DNA of 64,000 bases from Pythium myriotylum (GCA_023091665.1 JALJCQ010000015.1:3516001-3580000), one strand, 5' to 3'. Positions 50,550 through 60,686 are shown, counted from the stretch's first letter. Made by a program: numbers and translations. Notes: generated by a model not told the origin, from the sequence alone.

Positions 50550-52402
50550 GGGTCGTGTGCATTCGCAGCACGAATGTCGTCGAGCAAGGTCGACGACGGA
50601 ACACTGGAGCTGAACGCACTCGCTGCGTTCAGGGAATCTTGGGCGACGACCGTCGGCTCAAAGTCTGGCCGACGGGAGAGAGCATCCGCGACGACGTTGA
50701 GTCGTCCGGGCTTGTACTCGACGGAGAAGTTATACTCCGCGAAGAAAGACAGCCACCTCGCCATGCGCTGCGAGAGGTGTGGGCTGTTCACAGCCGTGCG
50801 CAAAGACGCATGGTCTGTGAAGACCTTGAACGGTCTATCTCCAAGCAAATAGACGCGGAACTTGGCCAGTGCATACTTCATGGCAAGGAGCTCCTTGTCA
50901 TGCACTGGATAATTACGCTCAGCTGGTTGCAACTGACGCGACTGGTAACAGACGACGCGCTCAGCGCCGTCGTCGTCGAACTGCATCAGCGCTGCGCCGA
51001 TGGCAAAGTCGCTTGCGTCACAAACCACGTGGAATGGTTTGTCCTGGTCCGCGATCGCCAGAACTGGCGATTCAATCAAGCTTTGCTTGATGCCTTCGAA
51101 GGAACGCTGACACTCAGCGTTCCAAGTCCACTTGGTGTCTTTCTTGAGTAATCGAGAAAGAGGAACAGTCATCTCGGCGTAGTTGCGCGAGTACTTGTGC
51201 AAGTACGCCGCGAGGCCAAGGAACTTGCGCAGTCCCTTGACGTCGAGTGGCGTCGGCCACTTCTTGATCGCTCTGATCTTCTCGGGATCAGGGCGCACGC
51301 CGTTCTTGCCGACTATACACCCAAGAACGGGTATCTCGCTGGCCGCGAAGATACACTTCTTCAGGTTCGCGTACAGCTTATGCTCTCGCATAAGTGTGAG
51401 AACCTCTCTGATGTGGAGTCTTTGAACCTCCAGATCAGTCTTCCCGTCCATAGCTCGGCTATGAACGAAGACATCGTCGAAGTAGCTTGGTGCGAAGGCT
51501 CGCACTGGGCGCAATAGATGCGAGACGCATCTATTGAATGTGGCTGGTGCGTTGCTGAGGCCCTGAGGCATCACCAACCACTCCCAGAGCATTCCGCTTG
51601 GGGTGCTGACGGCCGTGAACGGAATATCCCGTTCACGCATCAAGATCTGATAGAATCCGTCCATCAGATCCATCGACGAGAAGATGGTGCTCTTCGCCAT
51701 CCCGTCGATGATGACGTCCTTCCTCGGTATCGGCGCCTGCGCCGGTATCGTCGCCGCGTTCAACTTGTTGAACGCGTGTACAATCCGCCACCCTCCTGTT
51801 GCCTTGCGCACACAGAAGGTCGGAGAGCTGTGAGGGGAGGTAGACTCCCTCACATGGCCAGCAGCGAGACGTTCTGCGAAGAACTTGTCGATCGCTTCGA
51901 CCTGTTCACGAGGCAGTGGCCACTGCTTCATGACACAGTACTTCGAACCTGGCTTCAGGTCGATCTCGTGCCGAATGCCTTTGTCCTTCGGCAATTCGCA
52001 CGGCACGGATTCGGGGAACACATCCGCGAATTCGACCAAATCCTCGTAGAGAGGATTTCCCTTGAGCGACTCCCAGGATTGAGCCGAGTACCGCTCAATC
52101 CGAGTCTTCTCATCGAGGACGCTCTCGTCCATCGATGAGCTGCTGAGAAGCCGTTCCTTCTCAGCAAACACCACTGCCGACCGGATATCGGTCACACATT
52201 CGTCCTTCGCGACGAGAATACAGATCTGCGTGATCTTTCCTTGACGCAGATCTCGCAAGAACCGCTTGGGTTCGAGCGTAGGCAGTGCGATGATCTCCGA
52301 AGTTGACTTCGGAGGCGCAACGACCTCGAGAGTGGATGCACCCACTCTCGTGCCGTCATTGACTAAGACGTTGATCGCCTCAGTTTCTTCCTGCGGCCTC
52401 AT
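50546..52402 (-). CDS. Element C reverse transcriptase and RNase H
   Basis: 618 residues from the first ATG. Standard gypsy RT: GWRIVHAFNKLNAAT, SSMDLMDGFYQI, VMPQGLSNAPATF and YFDDVFVHS with normal spacing. RNase H has its acids (VVCDASDFAIGAAL, KELLAMKYAL, VFTDHASL) and ends in RLNVVADALSRRPDFE. No second RNase H. The frame differs from protease and integrase. A short protease-RT linker extends upstream to a stop near 52508. Confidence 0.85.
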   Translation of the reverse strand: MRPQEETEAINVLVNDGTRVGASTLEVVAPPKSTSEIIALPTLEPKRFLRDLRQGKITQICILVAKDECVTDIRSAVVFAEKERLLSSSSMDESVLDEKTRIERYSAQSWESLKGNPLYEDLVEFADVFPESVPCELPKDKGIRHEIDLKPGSKYCVMKQWPLPREQVEAIDKFFAERLAAGHVRESTSPHSSPTFCVRKATGGWRIVHAFNKLNAATIPAQAPIPRKDVIIDGMAKSTIFSSMDLMDGFYQILMRERDIPFTAVSTPSGMLWEWLVMPQGLSNAPATFNRCVSHLLRPVRAFAPSYFDDVFVHSRAMDGKTDLEVQRLHIREVLTLMREHKLYANLKKCIFAASEIPVLGCIVGKNGVRPDPEKIRAIKKWPTPLDVKGLRKFLGLAAYLHKYSRNYAEMTVPLSRLLKKDTKWTWNAECQRSFEGIKQSLIESPVLAIADQDKPFHVVCDASDFAIGAALMQFDDDGAERVVCYQSRQLQPAERNYPVHDKELLAMKYALAKFRVYLLGDRPFKVFTDHASLRTAVNSPHLSQRMARWLSFFAEYNFSVEYKPGRLNVVADALSRRPDFEPTVVAQDSLNAASAFSSSVPSSTLLDDIRAANAHDP

Positions 52403-52520
52403 GCGCGCAGACTCCTCGAGCTGCAGTTGCGCAACTGCAGCGATATCTCCATCGCTCGACGTTCTAGTCGAGGCGGAGAGTCGACGTTGCCTCCTTGCGG
52501 CAGACGTCTAGACCTTCCTC

Positions 52521-53243
52521 TCATAGTGCTGCCCCCTGTGGCAAGTACTGTCTTCTTGGCTCGTGCGAATTATTCGCACGAGGATCTTCCTCACTTGACT
52601 CGTGCGACTCACTCGCACGAGAAGTCTTCGGCGCTGTCTGCGACTCTACGCAGACCCCGGCAGCTGGCTCGACGACAAAGGTCGACTCTTTGTCGTAGTC
52701 TTGGGCAGTCGTACTAACGACCGAGTGACTGATGAGGCCATCACACTCATCTTCCACACGTCCACGTGCATCTGGACGCTCCAGAACCGACATCAGGTGG
52801 CCACCTGATGACCGAGCGGCGGGCATCGGAACGGATCGATGCCGCCAGCTGATCCATGGCTCGTGTGAACGAAGCCATGGCAGGCCTAGAATGACGTCGA
52901 ACTTGTCATCTAGGTCGAGTACGACAAAGTCGTCGTCGTACTCATTGCCTTCAAGCGTGTAGTGGAGGCCCACTACGCGTTTCATAACCTTCACCGTTGC
53001 GCCAGTTGCAAGGCGCACCGTCATACTCGTCGGAGGAATGTCTCGCTCGACAACGTCAAGTCCCAAAGACTCGATAGACTGTCGTCGAACGAAGTTGTTC
53101 GACGCCCCACAGTCTACGAGGGCACGAAGCGAAGACGAAGCGCCTTCGACTTCGAGCTCCAAGGTGATGAGGGCCTCATCATCACCAAGTGTGGCGAAGC
53201 ACAGAGACTGTGCTTTGGGAGCAGCCTTCGTCAAGAGTCCCAC
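52521..53243 (-). CDS. Element C aspartic protease
   Basis: 240 residues with a retropepsin-type domain: active site ALVDCGASNNFV (Asp-Cys-Gly instead of Asp-Ser/Thr-Gly), then DVILGLPWLRSHEPWISW. The Ser/Glu-rich C-terminal third is linker. In a different frame from Gag; translation would need a shift between 53285 and 53243 or its own start. Confidence 0.7.
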   Translation of the reverse strand: MGLLTKAAPKAQSLCFATLGDDEALITLELEVEGASSSLRALVDCGASNNFVRRQSIESLGLDVVERDIPPTSMTVRLATGATVKVMKRVVGLHYTLEGNEYDDDFVVLDLDDKFDVILGLPWLRSHEPWISWRHRSVPMPAARSSGGHLMSVLERPDARGRVEDECDGLISHSVVSTTAQDYDKESTFVVEPAAGVCVESQTAPKTSRASESHESSEEDPRANNSHEPRRQYLPQGAAL

Positions 53244-53284
53244 AAACTCTCTTGACGTGACTGGATCAGTAGGGCGCTCCGCCC

Positions 53285-54400
53285 CTACTGACCCTGACCG
53301 TTTTTTTGTTGATCATCACGCTGCTGTTTCTTCGCAGCGTGTTGATCCGACCACTGGACCTTCTTGTTTACGTGGCGACCGCGCCCATTGCCGCGAGGCA
53401 CTGGGCGCGCAGCATTACACTCATAAGCGTAATGCCCGGTCTTCTTGCATCGATTGCATTTCTGCAATCGTTTGTCCACGCGAGGGCGCTGCTCGCTCTC
53501 GGCGTAGGAAAGATCCATGGCCTCTGGATCACTTGAGTCTTGTCGTCTGGACGGACGATAAGCAGCAGAATGGACGTAAGCCTGTCGCAGGCTGGAGCCC
53601 TCTTGGCGAGCAACCGAGATCGCGTCCTCGAGTTTATCAAACTCGAGGCGGAACATCTGGGTCTTGATCGGCCCATCCTCGAGCCCCTTGATAAACGCAG
53701 CAACCTGCGTTTGATCATCGATGGGATTCTCCACGATGCAACTCACGAGGTATCGTGCGTGCTGGGCGTAAGGGTGAATATCACGCTTACCTTGCCTGAG
53801 ATCCAGGAACTCAGCGCGAGCCCTGAACTCGGCTCGCGGCGGCTCAAACGCTTGTTTGATCTTGACCTTGAACTCTTCATACGATCCGAAGCAATACGGA
53901 TCGTGCAACTTGAGACCGAGCGCCCACACCTTGGCACGACCTGCCAAGTTGGATATGGCGTAGGTCACTCGCATCGCATCGTCGTCGATGCGACGGGCTT
54001 CAATGGAATCGTCGAGTTCGACGAACCAGCGCAACAGGCTGTCACCGTCAGCCTTGTACTTGGAGATCTCGATCTTCAACGGCTCGACACGTCGAGGCCG
54101 CTCTGCCGCCACAGCAGCAGACTGCTGCTGTCTCAACAACGCTGCTTGTTGAGCGCTCTGCTCGCGCAGAGCTGCAAGACTCCCTCTCGCCTCGTTCAGC
54201 TCATGCTGGATGAACTGGGCGATACTCGCGTGCTGTTCATCACGCGAGAGCGAGAGGAGCATGGCGCCGACGGCGGCTTCGCCCACGGTCGCGGCCATGC
54301 GCTGAACAGCCTGCCACTCGAGCTCGCTCAAGTGGAGGAAGCTCTCACGCGAGGCGTGGTGACCCTGCGCGCCAGGGGTTTCCGGCGCGGGGGGATTCAT
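53285..54400 (-). CDS. Element C Gag
   Basis: 371 residues starting 33 bp inside the 5' LTR. A helical N-terminus and Gln-rich coiled coil are followed by the retrotransposon Gag domain (DSLLRWFVELDDSIEARRID; LAGRAKVWALGLK; DLRQGKRDIHPYAQHARYL) and one CCHC zinc knuckle (CNRCKKTGHYAYEC), then a basic tail for RNA binding. Complete and without stops. Forms the particle shell. Confidence 0.85.
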   Translation of the reverse strand: MNPPAPETPGAQGHHASRESFLHLSELEWQAVQRMAATVGEAAVGAMLLSLSRDEQHASIAQFIQHELNEARGSLAALREQSAQQAALLRQQQSAAVAAERPRRVEPLKIEISKYKADGDSLLRWFVELDDSIEARRIDDDAMRVTYAISNLAGRAKVWALGLKLHDPYCFGSYEEFKVKIKQAFEPPRAEFRARAEFLDLRQGKRDIHPYAQHARYLVSCIVENPIDDQTQVAAFIKGLEDGPIKTQMFRLEFDKLEDAISVARQEGSSLRQAYVHSAAYRPSRRQDSSDPEAMDLSYAESEQRPRVDKRLQKCNRCKKTGHYAYECNAARPVPRGNGRGRHVNKKVQWSDQHAAKKQQRDDQQKNGQGQ

Positions 54401-54412
54401 AGTCGCTGGGCG

Positions 54413-54430
54413 GACTACGAAGTGCTACCA
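54413..54430 (-). promoter_or_regulatory. Element C primer-binding site
   Basis: On the minus strand TGGTAGCACTTCGTAGTC begins two bases after the 5' LTR (54433). It differs from the site of elements A and B, implying a different tRNA primer. Confidence 0.55.
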
Positions 54431-54432
54431 GG

Positions 54433-54768
54433 TGTAACGAGGCTGACCTCGTTACGTCACGTACACTGTGGAGCAGTGTAGGAAGCGCGCAACACAGAGA
54501 CTTGTGCTGAATCAGGCAAATGGGAAACTGAATTTATGGATTAGGAAACCTAGAAAAACCTACTCTTTGTATATAAAACCTCGCAGATCCGCCCTCGGAT
54601 TTCTGTCATCCACTCAATCACAAGACCCTAGCGTGATTGGTGGGAAATCGGGATAATATCGTAGGATATTATCCAATCAGGGGACATCGCAACCAGATGG
54701 GTTCACGATGTTCCTATCGGACACCATTGACATGGGTCCGTACCATGTAACGGGCACACCCCGTTACA
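54433..54768 (-). repeat. Element C 5' LTR
   Basis: 336 bp, ends TGTAAC/GTTACA, about eight differences from the left copy. A rightward TATATAAAA lies at 54570-54578, so on the gag-pol strand the same box reads as TTTTATATA. Confidence 0.85.
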
Positions 54769-56905
54769 TCACGCGACCTGACAGCTGGTTGGGATTCCAA
54801 ATGGGACAAAAGTCTTTGTAGATGGCCTCAATGCTTGTATCACTGAGCATTCCACCGTCTGAGCGGCTTCATCGTTGATCAATAACGCATTCGAGTAGCT
54901 AGCCAAATCTTCCCGGTCAAAATTGGCAGTCGTGCCAAACACCACCATAGCTTGTTCCAGCAACGAATTTTCATACGCTTTCAACGCCGGGCCGTTTTGG
55001 GAAAAAGAGTCCAATAATTGCTGGAGATAGAAGTGACGATACTTCATACTAACGTCCCTGGGCATATCAACAAGCCGCAAAATCCTCGACGCTTGCACGT
55101 GTCCTTCATCCACGACTCTTTTCAAATCCTCGTCGATTGCCGAATTGGTTTTCGACGTGGTGAATATGCGCGATCTAGGGAACGCTTCCAAGTCTACCGC
55201 AATAATCCCCGCGATCAGTCGAGTCTTGCCACACCCAAATGGCCCTCGGATAGGAAAACTCGGTCAGTCAGCTCGATCACTCGGCTACGAAAGGTATGGT
55301 CACTTTCGATCGCTTCGTGCATGTCTGTTGTCGTCTGAGGAAAACCGTGTAGCCACACCACAAAATTAGCGTGAAGGTCACCTGCGACTTGAGTCTCTTC
55401 CGATGCTGCAAACGCGCGTACGACGCCAAAAATCCCTCCACCACGCTTAGATCGACCTTTGAGCTGATCCCAACCGAGAAAGTCTTCGATCACTGTATCC
55501 ATCACCCTTGTGAAGTAGCGCCGGATGCATTGCCGCAACTGCACGTCTCTCCGACTTGTTTAGAAGCAGTTGAAGATTGGCATCTCGTACCGAACTCGCA
55601 CGAACGACGCCTGATCTGACTGCTATTGTGAATGTCCCAGAGGAATCCGGAGAGACAGTAAAGAAGAGTTGTATCGAGCCGAATCGCTTCAGCATTCCGA
55701 AAAGATCGTGGCGAGCACGCATTTGACTTTGGTTCGAGCCATAGAAAGCGGACTGCGGAACATACAATCCACGTCGCAGATCAATGACGTTTTGAACGTC
55801 TGGTGGTGGAGGCTTTGGTTTGACGCCCTTGGCTCTTGCAACGACGATATGGTCGTGATATTTCATTGCCTCGTGTAGCGTACTGGGTGAGATCTGTGAT
55901 GCTTTGAGTGCAGCAGAAGAGACGTGCATCTTCACGAACAGAGTCTCGCGGGCATTCTTGGTGGCGAGGAAGTTAAATGCTAGCAGGAGAATCCCGTAGT
56001 GGCGTTCAAATCGGTGTCCGTGGATGCGCAGGCAACGTCGTATCCACTTCTGAATCGATAAATGGCGCTTCCGTGGCTCCGTCGGTCCTCCAAAACCTCC
56101 AGGAAATAAGACTGGGAACATGCTAGTCGAAACAGCCCATGAACAAAGGTATACGAAACTTTTCGACTTGTGAACTAGAATATCCACAGCACCGTCTGGT
56201 TTCCCTGGCTCCTGTGGTAGAATGACACTTGATCGATCTCCCCAGAGGCACTCGAGCGTTGCATCACCCTCTCGGTCATTCGCAAGACCGCCACGTGAGT
56301 ACGAACTGTCATCCCGGATACGGTCTGTGAAATCATTTGATGTACTTGTTTCGTCCACAATCATCGTGTTGTCTTCTACCACGTCGCTCGTATCTCCAAT
56401 GTCGAGACCGCGAAGCTCGTTGACCTCACGCTGTGCTGCAAGATATGCCCTGTAATCGCGATTGTTCGCATAGAAGAAGGCCAGCGCTTGACGAGAACGA
56501 GTCAAATCCACGGCATATCGCTTTCGGCAAGATGCTGACTGGGCTGAAGTCATTGGCCCCACCACCGTTATTCTCACACGCGTTTTCAGACTGTCGGGGA
56601 GCTTTGCAACAATTGGACCCTCTGTGTTTCGGACCACGTAGTGGTGAGACTTGATTGTGCGGCATGGTCCACCGGTCACTGTGGATATCGACATACACGG
56701 TGACACAAGAGCGACAGCTTGCTCATTAGTTCTTGAGAGCTGGGGATTGTCTGGCATCCAGCCGACGAAGTTACCGTTGGCAATTGACAGGGTCGGTGGC
56801 AGACTCGTCTTATCCCTCACCAGTTAGGTTTTGCAAGTCTTACATATCTGAAGCTGATAGATAGACTCGTAATGCGGAATCGCTGTGTGTTCATTTGGCA
56901 TCAGT

Positions 56906-56938
<33 letters not shown>

Positions 56939-57141
56939 AGCGTATGCGATCATCAACTCTCGTCACACATTGTCGTACCAGGTGGGTACAGCAGGAGACC
57001 TTCCAGATCGGGATGAATATGCGATGCATCGTATTGTTTTTGAACGTAGTCAGGAATGTTCATATCATCTCTGACGAGGATACGTCTGTGAAGTTGCTGT
57101 TCGAAGGAATGGCTCGCAGTCAGTGCCAGGTGATGTATCAA
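54769..57141 (-). pseudogene. Broken Helitron-like Rep / UPF1-like helicase gene
   Basis: Minus strand, three frames. Pieces: 57141-56953 (PDYVQKQYDASHIHPDLEGL), 56820-55447 (LSIANGNFVGWMPDNPQ; the Helitron-like N domain, LLAFNFLATKNARE, FGSIQLFFTVSPDSSG), 55544-about 55290 (VIEDFLGWDQ, LHANFVVWLHG), then about 55290-54769, a superfamily 1 helicase start (Walker A GPFGCGKT at 55222-55245; LLINDEAAQ as motif II). The HUH-type Rep motif reads His-Ala-Asn where His-x-His is expected, so the second metal ligand is lost. The helicase looks UPF1/DNA2-like rather than PIF1-like. It is cut at its motif III by the LTR of element C. Non-functional. Confidence 0.65.
56906..56937. repeat. Run of 32 G
   Basis: An uninterrupted homopolymer of G inside the Helitron-like remnant. 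Such a run is rare and either a strong quadruplex former or a sequencing/assembly artefact. Confidence 0.9.
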
Positions 57142-58227
57142 GATGACCGGGAGTGTGTCGTGCGTACGTCCAGCAAAGCCCTAGTTGGTTTGACGACATA
57201 GACGAAATCTCGGGAATAGTCCAGCTCACAAATACAGCAAGGCAGCAACTCTTCTGCGGCCTGGCTCATCTTGCGTTGAGCTGCTTCCTCGATTCGTTCT
57301 ATGTCTTCGACGGAGGGGATGGAAAATGTGCATGCATATCGTCCAGCTCCTCGTTCGAGAATACGCCATCAAAGCGTCGGCTGTGGCATAGTCCAGAGTA
57401 GCTCTCTCATTCGACTTGCCTCTCCATCGTGAAGGAGCTCGCATGGTCTAGGACGTGCGTTTCTGAAGCAGAAATCGCCATTTCTACAGGGTACAGAATT
57501 ATGTGGCACAAGTTCGACATCAAGGAAGTGTGACGGCCATGACCAACAGTAAACCCCAATCAAATGAAAGGGAAGTTGAGTTACATTGTGAATATAACAG
57601 ATTCGTGAGCGGGCTGGTTATTGAAACACAAGTTTGCCGTACTATCGCTACCACATAGCTACCGCATGAGTACGGTTCCTCAAGCTCCTAGATTTGTTTT
57701 TAGTACGAGCCCTGGGCCTCTTAGCAGGAAACGCAAGCGGCTGCTGGATCTCCTGCGAGTCGCTAAGTGTGCGCTTTGTCTGTCGGGAGCTGTCCACATA
57801 GTTCTCGACTACTTCGGCTAAAGTCGAAATCATATTTAGTTTGTTGAGCAAGACGTGAATAACAGTCAGAACCTACTTTGGGCATCGGCACGTTTTGTTG
57901 TGGGGGTTGGAGTCCCCGATGGAGTAGAGGAGACGTGATTCGGAAGTTGTGAGTCACTCTTCTCTTACTGTTCGTCCTCTGGTGTGTAAACGAAAACAAG
58001 AGCCGACAAGTTAGTTAGGACACCACACCGGTAGTGCAAAGTATGAGTGTGTTACCGTCATCAGACCGTTGGGTGATGTGTGGAATGAGTCTGGCAACGA
58101 AACCTTCACGAAATTGGACACTGCCACACGGCCAGCCGTAGCGAAGGTTTAGAGAGTGAACGCAGTCGAAATGATATACGAAGCCTTCGCGACATTGTAG
58201 ATTGTTTGCCAGAGGGTTTCGGTTCTT
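56938..58227. other. Decayed sequence
   Basis: Apart from the N-terminal Helitron fragment on the minus strand up to 57141, no coding or RNA gene is convincing here. AT content is higher than elsewhere. Confidence 0.35.
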
Positions 58228-58521
58228 CTACAGCGCAAGATGAAAGACAAACTGGTTCCGACGGTGCGAAGCCAGGTCTTCAAAGGCAGCTGACAGAGCT
58301 TGGAAATCGGCAATGGAGCTCTTGTCGATGAGCTCCATCTTCCAGTGGCTGTCATGCTCATGAATCGAAAGAACGCACATCTCAAACGATACGTTCAGGT
58401 AAGGTGGAGGGTTACGAGTGGTAATGAACGCGCGTAAGTCACCGACTCTCAAGAACGCCGGTCGGGCATCTTCTTCAGCTTGCGCTGCGCGCTCGGCGAG
58501 AACCAACTCGAGCATCGACAT
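58228..58521 (-). CDS. Hypothetical small protein
   Basis: 97 residues, ATG to stop, balanced composition (LELVLAERAAQAEEDARPAF; SIADFQALSAAFEDLASHRR). No motif recognised. Divergent from the SET-domain gene 226 bp away. It could be a fragment of a longer gene. Confidence 0.3.
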   Translation of the reverse strand: MSMLELVLAERAAQAEEDARPAFLRVGDLRAFITTRNPPPYLNVSFEMCVLSIHEHDSHWKMELIDKSSIADFQALSAAFEDLASHRRNQFVFHLAL

Positions 58522-58747
58522 GGTGGTAGTTTTGAAACTGAGGGGCAGCGTGTTTGAGTTGGAGCCGAGAAATGAGCGCTTGGATTGCCCATAAACAAAA
58601 TGCCATTAGTAGCTACAGTACGTGCCTTCTTCCCACGCATTTCTCCAGAACAAGTCAAGAGAAACGACGGAGGCGGAAAAAACGTTTTATACAAGTTCCA
58701 TGTATCTACATAAAAGTGTATTCCACCTCGTGGGTCTACGCAACAAC

Positions 58748-59800
58748 ATGAAATGTCAACGTGACATTCACTGTTCGGCATATGCGCCGGTATCAAGCGC
58801 ATCTGTGATCAGGCATTGTCGAAGCCTAGACGCCCACGGCATTGTACCATGCGTTGGCGAAGGTTCTGACCTAGATGTCCACGGCTTTGTGTTACGCGTT
58901 GGCTACGATGCTGATCAAAGGGTTCGCGCTTGGGGATGCATGTGCCGCCGGATCCCTCATAAGATCTCAGACGTGCCAAACTGTGTTCTTTGTCTGGCAC
59001 TGTTGGGGTATCATACCCAGGCGCACCAGGATAAGAGATCGAATGGACCTCTATTTCATGCTCCTCATCGACGATCAGTTCTCAGTTATCAAACAAGGCC
59101 CCACACAACGATCCTGATGGCAGGTTGGCGGGTGGGAGCAACGCACGACTTCATCGCAATCGAACGCTGGCCAAGCACTGTCCACTTCACTGAGCGCAAT
59201 GTTTTCAAAGTCGACCACCCGTTCCCAGTTTCCGCACGAACCGCTGACTGCGAGATTTTAAGCCAACGGAAGTGCCATTCCACGGGACGCTGTGGCAGAA
59301 AGAATAAATACATTAACGGGTTGACTGCCACCATTTGTGATGGCACCTGCGACGTGGGAAGATCTTGTGGTAATCGGTTTGTTACTACTCGACAGCTTCA
59401 TTTGATCAGGACCAATATCGGTTATGGCATCATAACCCAAGATGCAATACCAGCTGGTGCATTTATTGTCGAGTACGTTGGAGAGCTGCTGTATCCACCT
59501 GACGCCGTTGCTCGCGCTGACAAGCGATACTTGGTCGAACTAAAAACCCAGACAGAGGACAAATCTCAACTTTTTGTTGATGCCAAATTCTACGAAAATG
59601 CAAGTCGACTCATCAATCATTCATGCGCTCCAAACTGTGTCATGTACGAGTGGGATTGGACCGACACGTCGCGTCTCGGAATCTTCGCGTTAATCGACAT
59701 TCCACCCTTGACAGAGTTGGCTTTCTCCTACCGACTAGACTCGCTTTCACTATTCACCTGCGCATGTGGTGCTGCCAACTGTGCGACTCGTACAACGTGA
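58748..59800 (+). CDS. SET-domain protein (putative lysine methyltransferase)
   Basis: 350 residues from ATG 58748; ATG 59117 (MAGWRVGATHDF) would give the conserved part only (227 residues) and may be the true start, as the region before it is low in conserved features. A Cys-rich pre-SET/AWS-like segment (CEILSQRKCHSTGRCGRK, CDGTCDVGRSCGNR) precedes the SET core: GIITQDAIPAGAFIVEYVGE, the SAM-binding and catalytic INHSCAPNC, and the Tyr near ELAFSYRLD. A post-SET CACGAANC would complete the zinc site. All residues usually needed for histone-lysine methylation appear present. It lies among transposons and may itself travel with one. Confidence 0.75.
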   Translation: MKCQRDIHCSAYAPVSSASVIRHCRSLDAHGIVPCVGEGSDLDVHGFVLRVGYDADQRVRAWGCMCRRIPHKISDVPNCVLCLALLGYHTQAHQDKRSNGPLFHAPHRRSVLSYQTRPHTTILMAGWRVGATHDFIAIERWPSTVHFTERNVFKVDHPFPVSARTADCEILSQRKCHSTGRCGRKNKYINGLTATICDGTCDVGRSCGNRFVTTRQLHLIRTNIGYGIITQDAIPAGAFIVEYVGELLYPPDAVARADKRYLVELKTQTEDKSQLFVDAKFYENASRLINHSCAPNCVMYEWDWTDTSRLGIFALIDIPPLTELAFSYRLDSLSLFTCACGAANCATRTT

Positions 59801-60550
59801 AGGATAATAAATGTAATAAATGTGAACAAATCTTGTCCATGTTGATGCAGCCTCCCCTTTCATCTTGAGACTTCTTCTCGGAGGCACTCGCTGATGGCAC
59901 GCAACTGCCCACCAGCAAGTTCAGGTTCTATATCATAGGTTCTTAACCACTCAAATGCCACAGAATGAATGCCTGGAACACAAAACGTCTACAAATGCCA
60001 CTGATAGCAAGCTTGAATGAAGTATAGTCACTAGAGCGAGACAAAATCACCTCATTTCTCCTAGCCCTCAGCGAGACGCTGAGAGAACTCAGTGACGTGT
60101 CATAGTGACCCGGTCATTGTGACATTATCCATGTCACTGTCGCGGGTCATTGCAAGGTAGTCAGTCTAGCCAGTCTACGACCCGGCTAAGTACGAGGGGC
60201 GACTTGCCTCACGTCCTACAATAATAGACTTTGGACTCTGCGGTCAAGTGCTCAAGTCGCCCGCCCTCCAAGCCAAGAAACCGGCCCCTCTTCGGCATCC
60301 CAGACCGAGCGAGGTACGCTTGCTCGTGTTAGGCCTGCGCGTGGTGGATTCGGCTCTGGCTCGGGTGTGCATTGGTGTGTTGAGTGCTTGGTTGTGTGAG
60401 TCCGGAGCAAAACTCCCGAGACTTTGTCTAAACGGACTTGGTCAACTCCAAGGCCCGAAAGACACTCCATATAAGCGTGTGTAGTAGTTGCTCGGGCGGG
60501 AAGCCGGAGCATTTCATATTAAGGAAGGAGAGAATTGAGAGAAGTTGCGA
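59801..60550. other. Non-coding stretch
   Basis: Contains repeated GTCACTG/GTGAC motifs at 60090-60145. The stretch 60240-60550 has the character of an LTR end, but no partner copy is in the window. No gene. Confidence 0.35.
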
Positions 60551-60686
60551 GTATATTGATAGTTAGTTGAGCGAGGCTCTCTGACTCATATAATAATGTT
60601 ATGATAGTTAGTTGAGCGAGGCTCTCTGACTCATATAATAATGTTATATGAGTCAGAGAGCCTCGCTCAACTAACTATCAATATAC
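60551..60686. repeat. 45-bp tandem duplication plus inverted copy
   Basis: 60558-60602 and 60603-60647 are exact 45-bp direct copies. 60646-60686 is the exact inverted complement of 60551-60591 (41 bp). The transcript or single strand would form a 41-bp perfect stem. Confidence 0.9.

Larger units (their letters stand above)
19124..54768 (-). mobile_element. Element C: Ty3/gypsy chromovirus, host of two nested insertions
   Basis: Transcribed on the minus strand from the right LTR. Its own sequence is the sum of 19124-19817, 32298-32508 and 47796-54768; the rest belongs to elements B and A inserted in it. The order is LTR, PBS, gag, protease, RT-RNase H, integrase with chromodomain, antisense frame, polypurine tract, LTR. 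The two LTRs differ at about 8 of 336 positions (2.4 %), so C is the oldest of the three. Flanks are CCACG on the left and TCACG on the right, a possible 5-bp target duplication with one change; because the bases TCAC also follow the left LTR, the exact end is ambiguous. Confidence 0.85.
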
